Shown: positions 6,882 through 13,298 of the stretch, one piece after another
Numbering within the stretch: the stretch's first letter is position 1
How the letters are laid out: each line of letters opens with the position of its first letter
Notes under the pieces: generated by a model
The model's input: the letters and a program-made list of their open reading frames with translations, nothing else
The model's database searches: none
What the model was told of the DNA's origin: nothing
Assembly: GCA_040507895.1 (NCBI GenBank)
Contig: JBEVNX010000226.1
Span: 1-13,298, forward strand
DNA from: JBEVNX01 sp040507895
GTDB taxonomy: Bacteria > Desulfobacterota > Binatia > JACPRU01
Length of the DNA: 13,298 bases
Reading direction: 5' to 3'
Translations under genes and position numbers: made by a program

Positions 6882-8270
6882 TCAGGGCTTGGACCACGTC
6901 TGTCCGCCGTCGTCGGTCGAGAATCGCTCGTCGCTCGCAGTACGGATGCTCGCGCTCGACGCGCTCCACGCGATGATCTGGACGATGTCGGCGCTCGTCG
7001 GGGAAGCCAGACGCTCCCAGTGCCGTCCGTCGCGGCTACGCAGGAGAGTCCCGTTCGCGCCGGCCGCCCAGCAGACTTCATCCGATGGTGCCGAGCCGGC
7101 GAGAAGCGGCGCCCCCGTCGTGGCCGGTTGACGCTGCCAGGTTTTGCCGGCGTCGTCCGAGCGCTCGATCTCTGTACCCGTCAGGCGCCAGGTGACGTCC
7201 AGGTTGGACCGCGCGACCACCACCACGGGTCGCACGCCGACCGGAGCCTGCGCAGCGCCCGCCAATGCGGGCGGCGTCGATGGCGCGGGCGGCGCCGAGC
7301 TCGCGCGTAGCGCCTCCTCCGGCTGCTTCCCCGCCTTCGACGAGGACCGCGAGGGTGCGACGGCCTTGTGCTCCGCGGGCCGCCGCGCATCGACCGAAGC
7401 GGGCGGAGGCTGCGCCGGCCCGTACTCGGGCACATCGGTTGATGGCGGGATGGATGGAAGCCTCTCCGCGGGGATCTCGGAGTGAGGCTCGTTGGCCACG
7501 TGTGTCTTGTCCTCGGTGGGTGCGTCCCAGAAGAACGGCGCCGCGGTCGGCGCGGGTTGAGCCTCGGGCGGCGGCGCCGAAAGAGCTGCATACTCTTCGG
7601 CATCCTTGCTCTTCCGGGTCTCCGTCGTCGTACGCGGCGCGACCGAATCCGGTTCGGCAGCTCGTCGCGACGCTTCGTCGATCAGCGGCGTGAACTGGTA
7701 GGTCACCGAGATCGCCAGCACCGCCGCGACGCTCAACGCGGCAGCTCCCATCCAACTCCAGCGTGCCCGGCGTCGGCGCGGGAACCACTCTGTGTCGTGG
7801 CGGAAGGACTCGGAGGCTTCATCGCGCTCCGCCGGCGCGCTCTCGGGCGGCGACTCCGCGTCGCGAAGGACGACGGGCTCTGATGCCTTGGGCTCGCTCG
7901 TGGGCGTACCCGAACGGCTCGGGTGCGGAACGATGGGCGGAGTCGGCTCGCGCAACTCGAGGCTGGACGACGACGTCCGGCCTGAAGCGCCCCCGGCGTC
8001 GGACGCTGCTTTCCGCGCTTCAGGCTCCACCGCCCCGCCGGCTTCCAGCCGGGCTAAGAGAGCGATCTCCGCCTGACACGCACCACAGCCCGCGAGATGC
8101 GCCTCGACACTGCGCGCTTCGGCCTCGCTCAGCGCTCCTGCGTAGTAAGCGGCGGCCGCCCCCGGAGCCAGGCAATCCGGCCCCGCGGAAGCCAGATCGT
8201 CCCGTAGGAACGACCCGAGCATCTGCTGAAAGCTCTTGTCGCGATCCGTGTCGGTCAAGTCATCCCCCAT
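6882..8270 (-). CDS. Zinc-finger anti-sigma factor with C-terminal Asp-box repeats
   Basis: The 462-residue protein has four parts. Residues 30-75 form a zinc-binding anti-sigma domain with a full ligand set, C33-x24-H58-x3-C62-x2-C65 (HLAGCGACQAE). A disordered acidic and proline-rich stretch follows. A basic RRRRARW precedes one membrane span (about 171-193), so the zinc domain is cytoplasmic. The outer part is a proline/alanine-rich linker (about 200-345) and a C-terminal domain with three Asp-box/YCF48-like repeats: SDDAGKTW (371-378), SRDGRHW (412-418) and STDDGGQTW (451-459). The protein should hold the sigma factor encoded just upstream at the membrane and release it on a signal sensed outside. 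Three repeats are too few for a closed six- to eight-bladed propeller, so the domain may be partial or may assemble with a partner. The gene starts 29 bases after the sigma stop; no good ribosome binding site precedes the ATG at 8270. Confidence 0.85.
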   Translation of the reverse strand: MGDDLTDTDRDKSFQQMLGSFLRDDLASAGPDCLAPGAAAAYYAGALSEAEARSVEAHLAGCGACQAEIALLARLEAGGAVEPEARKAASDAGGASGRTSSSSLELREPTPPIVPHPSRSGTPTSEPKASEPVVLRDAESPPESAPAERDEASESFRHDTEWFPRRRRARWSWMGAAALSVAAVLAISVTYQFTPLIDEASRRAAEPDSVAPRTTTETRKSKDAEEYAALSAPPPEAQPAPTAAPFFWDAPTEDKTHVANEPHSEIPAERLPSIPPSTDVPEYGPAQPPPASVDARRPAEHKAVAPSRSSSKAGKQPEEALRASSAPPAPSTPPALAGAAQAPVGVRPVVVVARSNLDVTWRLTGTEIERSDDAGKTWQRQPATTGAPLLAGSAPSDEVCWAAGANGTLLRSRDGRHWERLASPTSADIVQIIAWSASSASIRTASDERFSTDDGGQTWSKP

Positions 8271-8299
8271 AGAGAACGCTCATCGCTCCGGAGCTTGCA

Positions 8300-9184
8300 T
8301 CATCGGCTCGCGGCCAGCTCCCGGGTCACCTCGAATGGCCATCCTTCGAGCGCCGCCTGATAGCACGCGCGGAGGTCCTCCTCGCTGAGCCCGTGATCCG
8401 CGCGCAGCCGGCGCTCGATCTCTTCACGCAGCTGCCGACGGGTTTGGTCGAGCTTTCGCGACGCCGTCGATTCGTGCTCGCCGAGCAGCTTGCCCACCTG
8501 CGCGAGGGTCAGCTCTTGCACGTGGTAGTACGACAGCCGCAGCCGCTCGCGGGGCGCCAGCGCGGCCAATGCTCCGCAAAGCGCCTGGCGAAGCATCTCG
8601 AGATGGCGCACGCGGTCCGGATCCGTGGGGGGAGGCGTCACTCCCCCCGCGGATACGGGTTCCTCGGTGATCCGTGCCTTGAGCGCTTCGCTACGCCGGT
8701 CGGCTCGGTAGCCGTCGACGGAGTTCCGCGCGACCACGGAGCGGAGCCACGAGGCGAGAGAGCTGCGCGCGTGAAAATAACGGAAGAGCGAGCGGCGCCG
8801 CCCGTCGCGCTCCTCCAAACCGTACAGCTCGGCGTAGAGCGCGTCGGTTGCCTCCTGCGCGCGGCTCTCATCGCGAACGATCGTCATCGCCGCACCGAGC
8901 AGCACGGAGCGGAAGCGACCGAGGAATTCCACCCATGCGGACTGCGTGCCGCGCTCGCAGGCTGCCGCCAGCGCCAGATCCTCGACGAACAACGATCCGA
9001 GATAGCTCTCGACGTCTGCGTCCGCTGGCGTTTCGGCACCGAAGCGCGCCGAGACGCTGCGGTGAAGCACGTCGCGAAACTCGTCCAACGACAGGGCCCA
9101 GCGGGCCGCCTCCGCCTGGGCGTAGAGACGCTCGATCAGGCGGGCATGGCTCTTCCCGAACTCATCGCTGGAAGCCCCAGTCAT
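8300..9184 (-). CDS. ECF-like sigma-70 family RNA polymerase sigma factor
   Basis: The 294-residue protein has a region 2 at about 68-165, with an acidic first helix (VEDLALAAACERG), a core helix (RAQEATDALYAELYG, 108-122) and a basic DNA-melting and -10 recognition part (SSLASWLRSVVARNSVDGYR, 141-160). A linker (166-193, TPPPTDPD) precedes region 4 at about 195-260, where ALAPRERLRLSYYHVQ (208-223) leads into the helix-turn-helix ELTLAQVGKLLGEHESTASRK. Regions 1.1 and 3 are absent, as in ECF factors, but extra pieces lie at the N-terminus (1-67) and C-terminus (261-294, HGLSEEDLRACYQAALEGW). These make it longer than the usual roughly 170-200 residues. The next gene is an anti-sigma factor, so the pair is probably self-regulated. 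No promoter of the GGAAC type could be confirmed in the 74 bases upstream. The ATG at 9184 has no clear ribosome binding site. Confidence 0.88.
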   Translation of the reverse strand: MTGASSDEFGKSHARLIERLYAQAEAARWALSLDEFRDVLHRSVSARFGAETPADADVESYLGSLFVEDLALAAACERGTQSAWVEFLGRFRSVLLGAAMTIVRDESRAQEATDALYAELYGLEERDGRRRSLFRYFHARSSLASWLRSVVARNSVDGYRADRRSEALKARITEEPVSAGGVTPPPTDPDRVRHLEMLRQALCGALAALAPRERLRLSYYHVQELTLAQVGKLLGEHESTASRKLDQTRRQLREEIERRLRADHGLSEEDLRACYQAALEGWPFEVTRELAASR

Positions 9185-9258
9185 CCGCGCTCGGCGGCCC
9201 GAGGGAACACCGATTGAGGACGGTTGATAGCGCCTCGCGCCCGCGTTGTCGAGGAAGC

Positions 9259-10332
9259 TTACGCGACGTTGGCGTTCAGGAAGTCGATGAGCTGGCGCAA
9301 TCGCCCGAAGTTGACGCGGTTGAACGCAAAGACGAGGCGCGGGAGTTTGGCCGTCTCGTCCGCGTCTTCTTCGGGGAGCGCGTCGCTGAGCTGGAATCGG
9401 CCGCCGGCTGCGAGATCGGCGAAGTCATGCTGCATGCGCTCGAGTAGCGGAGCCTGCGGCGCGCGGGCCAGCCGCAACACGAGCTTTTCGCCGACGTAAC
9501 GCGACGAGTGGTACACGCGATAGAAGCCGCGGATCTCTTCGACCGCTTCGGCCGCATCGTCGGTGACGCGGAAGAGCGAGAGGTCCTCTTCGGAGATGAG
9601 CCCGCCCTCCAGGAGATGGTCGTTGACGTAGTCGAGCCAGGAGGACCAGAACCGGCCTCCCGGCGCATCGACGAAGACGATGGGCACCGGGCCTGCCTTC
9701 CCGGTCTGCACGAGCGTGAGGCACTCGAAGGCCTCGTCGAGCGTGCCGAAGCCGCCCGGGAACATCGCGACGGCGTCGGCTTCTTTGACGAATAGGAGCT
9801 TGCGGGTGAAGAAATACTTGAACGTCATGAGCTTCGGGTCGTCGGCTATGAACTCGTTCGCCTTCTGCTCGAACGGCAAACGGATGTTGACTCCGAAGCT
9901 GTGGGCACGCCCCGCGCCCGCCTGGCAGGCGCGCATGATTCCTCCCCCTGCCCCGGTGATGACCATGAACCCCGCCTCCGCGACGCGCCGTGCGAAGTCC
10001 TCGGCCTGCCGGTACGTCGGCTCGGTCTCGGCGGTGCGCGCCGAGCCGAACGTCGTCACCTTGCGCACGTCGCTAAAGCGGGCGAACGTGCGGAACGCGT
10101 AGCGCAGTTCGCGCACCGCGGCGTTGAGCAACCGCACGTCCGCGATCGGCGCGTGGTCTTCGAGGAGGCGGATCGCCGTCACCATCAGCTCGCGCACGTA
10201 CTGCGCCGCCGGCTCGGTCGCATCCGGTCGGATCTCGCGAAGGAATTCCTCCACCCGTGAAAGCGCGACGGAGCGCCGGCGGCGACGCCGGAGGGGGCGA
10301 GCGCGCGCCCCGGACGGCTCGGCTTCGCTCAT
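9259..10332 (-). CDS. LOG-family (TIGR00730-like) Rossmann-fold protein
   Basis: The 357-residue protein has a LOG/lysine-decarboxylase-like core. VTTFGSART (92-100) starts the Rossmann fold, ITGAGGGIM (125-133) is the nucleotide loop, TRK (176-178) precedes the strand, and FPGGFGTLDEAFE (191-203) is the signature with the catalytic Glu200. LOG proteins cleave nucleoside monophosphates such as cytokinin ribotides or purine nucleotides to base and ribose 5-phosphate. Here the core is flanked by an N-terminal region of about 90 residues, including a run of six arginines (15-20), and a C-terminal region of about 130 residues. This is longer than plant or Gram-positive LOG enzymes, so the substrate is uncertain. 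The ATG at 10332 overlaps the TGA of the preceding gene (ATGA) and follows a GAGGAG ribosome binding site at 10338-10343, so translation is likely coupled. Start and family are firm. Confidence 0.88.
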   Translation of the reverse strand: MSEAEPSGARARPLRRRRRRSVALSRVEEFLREIRPDATEPAAQYVRELMVTAIRLLEDHAPIADVRLLNAAVRELRYAFRTFARFSDVRKVTTFGSARTAETEPTYRQAEDFARRVAEAGFMVITGAGGGIMRACQAGAGRAHSFGVNIRLPFEQKANEFIADDPKLMTFKYFFTRKLLFVKEADAVAMFPGGFGTLDEAFECLTLVQTGKAGPVPIVFVDAPGGRFWSSWLDYVNDHLLEGGLISEEDLSLFRVTDDAAEAVEEIRGFYRVYHSSRYVGEKLVLRLARAPQAPLLERMQHDFADLAAGGRFQLSDALPEEDADETAKLPRLVFAFNRVNFGRLRQLIDFLNANVA

Positions 10333-12389
10333 GCCCGCTCCTCGACCAGAGGGCGGAGGCCTTGCCAGTCGGTCACGGGCGCCGAGCAAGTGCCCGCGTG
10401 GCAGACGTAGGCGGTCGGTCGAGAATCGATGAGCGGCTTCTCGCGCGCGAACGGCGGCACCCGCGCAGGCGGTGCCGCCGGATCGTAGCAGACAACGACA
10501 CGGTTCGGCTGATAGATGCGCTCGAGAGGGCCGAGTAGCTCGGTGGCGGCCTCGCGGCCACCCTTGGCCACCACAACGATCTCTCTAGGCTGTTTCGCGT
10601 AGAGGTCGAGCGACGCGAGGAGATAGGCATGGGCGAACGGATTCTCCTCTATCGAGCCGCGGTAGAGACGGAGGACGCGCTCGGCGGCGTTCGCGTATCG
10701 CTCCTCTTCCGTGAGAGCGTGAAGCCGCAGGCAGAGCATGGCGGCGAGCGAGTTACCCGACGGAACCGAGCCGTCGTGCGCGGGCTTGGTGCGGGCGATC
10801 AGCCGCTCGTGGTCCGCCGCCGTGTAGAAGAATCCACCGTTCGCATCGTCCCAGAAAAGCTCGAGCATCCGCTCGGTCAACCGCTCGGCCCATTCGAGGT
10901 GCTCCACGACGGACGTCGCTTCGTAGAGGTCGACGAACGCGACACCGAGCGCCGCGTAGTCGTCGAGAAAACCGGGCACCTTGGCCTCGCCGTCCTTGTA
11001 GGAGTGGAGCATCCGGTCCCCAGACCAAAGGCGGCGACGGACGAACGCCGCGCAGCCCTCGGCGATTCGTCGATACTCCGGATTCCCGGTGACTCGCAGC
11101 GCGTCGGCGTAGGCCGAGAGCATGAAGCCGTTCCAGGCGGCGATGATCTTCTCGTCACGGAACGGCTTGACGCGGGGCTCGCGGGCTTCGAACAGCCGCG
11201 ACCGGGCATCGGCGAGCAGCTTGCGGATCTCGTCCGGGCATTTGCCGAACATCTTCCCGGCTTGCTCGTCGCTCAGCGTGACGTGGAGGATGTTGCGGTG
11301 CTCGAAGTTTCCGATGTCGCTGACGTCGTAGACGCGGCAGAAGATCTCTCCCATCTCGCTCCCGAGCAACGAAAGAACCTGCGCGCGCTCCCACAGGAAG
11401 AACTTCCCCTCCTCGCCTTCGCTGTCGGCGTCCTGCGTGGCGTAGAATCCCCCTTCGGGCGAGACCATCTCGCGGCCCACGTAGCGGAGCACGTCTTCGG
11501 CGACGTCGAGAAAATACCCCTCACCGCTGGCGCGATGGGTGTCGAGCAGCAACGGCACCAACTGCGCATTGTCGTAGAGCATCTTCTCGAAGTGCGGGAC
11601 GAGCCAGCGCTCGTCGACCGAGTAGCGGTGAAAGCCTCCGCCGAGATGGTCGTAGATTCCGCCTTGCGCCATCGTGCGAAGCGTGTGAGCGGTCATGTCC
11701 AGGAAGCGGCGCTTGCCCGAGAGGTGAAAGGCCCGCAAGAAGAGCGAGAAGACCATGGTGTTGGGAAACTTGGGCGCGCGGCCGAGGCCGCCGAAGCGGC
11801 TGTCGTAAGCGGCGGACAGGGAATCCGCCGCGCGCCCGACGATCGCGCCGTCGAGAGGCGCGTCCGACGTCGCGGCGCGGTCGATCCGCGCCAAGTCGGC
11901 GATCAACCTCGCCGCGGTTTCCTTCACGTCGCCGGGCCGGTTGCGATGGGCTTCGGCAACCGCGAGCAAGACGCGGCGAAAGCTCGGCATCCCGTGCCGA
12001 TCGGCAGGCGGGAAGTACGTGCCGCCGTAGAACGGCTCTCCGTCCGCGGTGAGGAAGACGGTCATCGGCCAACCGCCGTGGCCGGTCATCATCTGTACGC
12101 AGCTCATGTAGATCTCGTCGAGATCCGGCCGCTCCTCGCGATCCACCTTGATATTGACGAAATGCTCGTTCATGAGCCGCGCGGTCTCGGCGTCCTCGAA
12201 GGACTCGCGCTCCATCACGTGGCACCAGTGACAGGCCGAATAGCCGATGGACAGCAGCACCGGCTTCCCGTCTCGGCGCGCAGTCTCGAAGGCCTCGGAT
12301 CCCCAGGGGTACCATTCCACCGGGTTGTGGGCGTGCTGGAGCAGATAGGGGCTCGTCTCGCGGGCGAGGCGGTTGGTGAAGCTGGACAT
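10329..12389 (-). CDS. YyaL/SPATA20-type thioredoxin domain protein (DUF255)
   Basis: The 686-residue product matches the length and order of the DUF255 family (bacterial YyaL, animal SPATA20). The N-terminal motif NRLARETSPYLLQHAHNPV (6-24) and WYPWG (26-30) lead into a thioredoxin-like domain with the active-site pair CHWC (Cys53, Cys56) in SACHWCHVMERESFED. This is followed by NIKVDREERPDLD, GGWPMTVFL and GGTYFPP. The rest, from about residue 180 on, is an alpha/alpha-barrel region resembling N-acylglucosamine 2-epimerase and glycosidase folds, with GGGFHRYSVDERWLVPHFEKMLYD as a characteristic conserved patch. No signal peptide is seen, so it is probably cytoplasmic. The biochemical role of the family is not established; a thiol-redox function is assumed from CHWC. 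It is coupled to the LOG-family gene. No ribosome binding site is visible before the ATG at 12389, but the family motif starts six residues in, so the start is sensible. Confidence 0.92.
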   Translation of the reverse strand: MSSFTNRLARETSPYLLQHAHNPVEWYPWGSEAFETARRDGKPVLLSIGYSACHWCHVMERESFEDAETARLMNEHFVNIKVDREERPDLDEIYMSCVQMMTGHGGWPMTVFLTADGEPFYGGTYFPPADRHGMPSFRRVLLAVAEAHRNRPGDVKETAARLIADLARIDRAATSDAPLDGAIVGRAADSLSAAYDSRFGGLGRAPKFPNTMVFSLFLRAFHLSGKRRFLDMTAHTLRTMAQGGIYDHLGGGFHRYSVDERWLVPHFEKMLYDNAQLVPLLLDTHRASGEGYFLDVAEDVLRYVGREMVSPEGGFYATQDADSEGEEGKFFLWERAQVLSLLGSEMGEIFCRVYDVSDIGNFEHRNILHVTLSDEQAGKMFGKCPDEIRKLLADARSRLFEAREPRVKPFRDEKIIAAWNGFMLSAYADALRVTGNPEYRRIAEGCAAFVRRRLWSGDRMLHSYKDGEAKVPGFLDDYAALGVAFVDLYEATSVVEHLEWAERLTERMLELFWDDANGGFFYTAADHERLIARTKPAHDGSVPSGNSLAAMLCLRLHALTEEERYANAAERVLRLYRGSIEENPFAHAYLLASLDLYAKQPREIVVVAKGGREAATELLGPLERIYQPNRVVVCYDPAAPPARVPPFAREKPLIDSRPTAYVCHAGTCSAPVTDWQGLRPLVEERA
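10338..10343 (-). promoter_or_regulatory. Ribosome binding site for LOG-family gene
   Basis: GAGGAG on the reverse strand, five bases before the ATG at 10332 and inside the last codons of the thioredoxin-domain gene. It chooses the 10332 start over the upstream in-frame codon at 10389 and supports coupled translation. Confidence 0.75.
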
Positions 12390-12477
12390 GGGGGCAATCT
12401 AACGGATCGGGGAGATGATGACGACAGGCGTGTCGGCGAGAGGATCGCGCGGCACGCTTGCGGTCGCACGACTCCGG
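12390..12477. other. Gap between cstA-like and thioredoxin-domain genes
   Basis: The 88 bases separate two minus-strand genes. I see no T-rich hairpin that would be a classical terminator and no clear promoter. A GGCACGCTTGC string at 12451-12461 resembles parts of a -24/-12 promoter but has the wrong spacing. Confidence 0.3.
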
Positions 12478-13298
12478 TCAGCGGGCCAACGCCAATCGTC
12501 TCCCTGCCGCTTCGTCCCTGCGCCGGCCGATCTCGGCGAGCCACGCGCGTGCCGAGTCCACCACCACCACGATCACGAGGACCATGAAAAAGCCGGTGAC
12601 GCTCGCATCCAGATAGTCGTTGAAGATCAGCCGCTCGAGCTTGGCCACCTCGGGGGCGGGCAGGCCGCCCGCGGCGAGCTGCCGCGCGCGCCCGGCCGCT
12701 TCCGCGAGGAACCCGAGACGAGGATCCGCGCTGAAGATCTTCTGGTACCCTGCCGTCATCGTGATGGCGAGGAGCCAGCCGAGCGGTGCGAGCGTGGTCC
12801 ACGCGTAGCGTCCGCGCCCGTTCTTCAAGAGGATCGTCGTCGTCACACAAAGTGCGATCGCGGCGAGCAGCTGGTTGGCGATGCCGAAGAGCGGCCACAG
12901 GCTGTTGATGCCGCCCAGCGGATCGACCACGCCTTGATAGAGGAAGTAGCCCCAAGCGCCGACCATCAACCCGCTCGACAGAAACACCGACGGGTACCAA
13001 CTGGTTCGGCCGAGCGGTTTCCACAGGTGGCCGAAGAAGTCTTGGAGCATGAAACGCCCGACCCGCGTTCCGGCGTCGAGCGTGGTGAGGATGAACAGCG
13101 CCTCGAACATGATCGCGAAGTGGTACCAGAGCGCCATCACTTCACGGCCGCCGAGCGTGTGGGCAAAGATGTGAGCCATGCCGACCGCGAGGCTCGGCGC
13201 GCCGCCGGTGCGCGCGAACATGCTCTTCTCGCCGATGTCGGCGGCGAGCGCGCTCATTTGTTCGGGCGTGACGACGAAGCCCCAGTTGCTGATCGTCG
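12478..13298 (-). CDS. cstA: CstA-family carbon starvation permease, C-terminal part (5' end outside window)
   Basis: The reverse strand is open from the right edge to a TGA at 12478-12480, about 273 residues, and reads TISNWGFVVTPEQMSALAAD at the edge. The methionine at 13257 is internal, not the start. Diagnostic CstA stretches are WYHFAIMFEALFILTTLDAG followed by TRVGRFMLQDFFGH, and PLGGINSLWPLFGIANQLLA. Membrane segments include the FALFILTT-like span, a span at GLMVGAWGYFLYQG, one at QLLAAIALCVTTTIL, one at LGWLLAITMTAG, and a last one at VTGFFMVLVIVVVVDSA, before a basic C-terminal tail (RRRDEAAGRRLALAR). CstA proteins are inner-membrane importers of peptides or pyruvate that are induced by carbon limitation in enterobacteria; which applies here is unknown. 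It is the first gene of the visible minus-strand block, 88 bases upstream of the thioredoxin-domain gene. Confidence 0.92.
   Translation of the reverse strand, partial: TISNWGFVVTPEQMSALAADIGEKSMFARTGGAPSLAVGMAHIFAHTLGGREVMALWYHFAIMFEALFILTTLDAGTRVGRFMLQDFFGHLWKPLGRTSWYPSVFLSSGLMVGAWGYFLYQGVVDPLGGINSLWPLFGIANQLLAAIALCVTTTILLKNGRGRYAWTTLAPLGWLLAITMTAGYQKIFSADPRLGFLAEAAGRARQLAAGGLPAPEVAKLERLIFNDYLDASVTGFFMVLVIVVVVDSARAWLAEIGRRRDEAAGRRLALAR

Noticed and set aside
6824..7081. 86-residue upstream extension of the RnfD-like protein
   Set aside because: It overlaps the anti-sigma C-terminus, is arginine/serine-rich and not membrane-like, and the GTG at 6823 has its own ribosome binding site.
12451..12461. 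Possible sigma-54 (-24/-12) promoter GGCACGCTTGC
   Set aside because: The GG and GC elements are separated by 7 bases rather than the required 10, and the string is on the strand opposite the neighbouring genes.
10629..12587. 652-residue open frame on the plus strand opposite the DUF255 gene
   Set aside because: It is antisense to a gene with clear family motifs, has biased charged composition typical of GC-rich shadow frames, and matches no family I recognise.

Overview
The window is GC-rich, densely packed bacterial DNA with no intergenic gap longer than about 90 bases. No rRNA, tRNA, CRISPR array, insertion sequence or integrase is visible. The gene content suggests a Gram-negative bacterium with a large genome: an ECF-type sigma factor with a zinc-binding membrane anti-sigma partner, a DUF2330 secreted protein, an outer-membrane-type lipoprotein, and many GTG starts and weak ribosome binding sites. 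A delta-proteobacterial or myxobacterial lineage would fit, but this placement is inference and of low certainty.

Layout. At the left edge, a major facilitator transporter (1-954, minus, C-terminal part outside the window) is divergent from a plus-strand run. That run holds an L,D-transpeptidase-fold lipoprotein (1025-1669), a glycerol-kinase-like FGGY kinase (1748-3217) and two adjacent hotdog thioesterases (3267-3734 and 3747-4193). It converges, with only 7 bases between, on a long minus-strand block that fills the rest of the window. In transcription order (right to left) the block is: the C-terminal part of a CstA carbon-starvation permease (12478-13298), a YyaL/SPATA20-type thioredoxin-domain protein (10329-12389), a LOG-family nucleotide phosphoribohydrolase-like protein coupled to it by an ATGA overlap (9259-10332), an ECF-like sigma factor (8300-9184), its probable anti-sigma factor with Asp-box repeats (6882-8270), an RnfD/NqrB-like membrane protein (5903-6823), a DUF2330 exported protein (4615-5982) and a Nudix hydrolase split by a one-base frameshift (4201-4591).

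How the genes may work together. The most coherent unit is sigma factor, anti-sigma, RnfD-like protein and DUF2330 protein (about 9184 down to 4615): same strand, short gaps or overlaps. It looks like an envelope-sensing regulatory pair followed by a membrane and a secreted component. The anti-sigma carries a complete C-x24-H-x3-C-x2-C zinc site inside, one membrane span, a long proline/alanine-rich linker and three Asp-box-like repeats outside. The RnfD-like protein stands alone without other Rnf/Nqr subunits and lacks a recognisable flavin-attachment threonine. Function of this unit is unknown.

Other points worth checking are the altered glycerol pocket of the FGGY kinase, the single extra base inside the Nudix box, the 80-base coding overlap between the RnfD-like and DUF2330 genes, and the differing catalytic acids (Asp versus Glu) of the paired thioesterases. 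Most of the window is otherwise ordinary chromosomal content.
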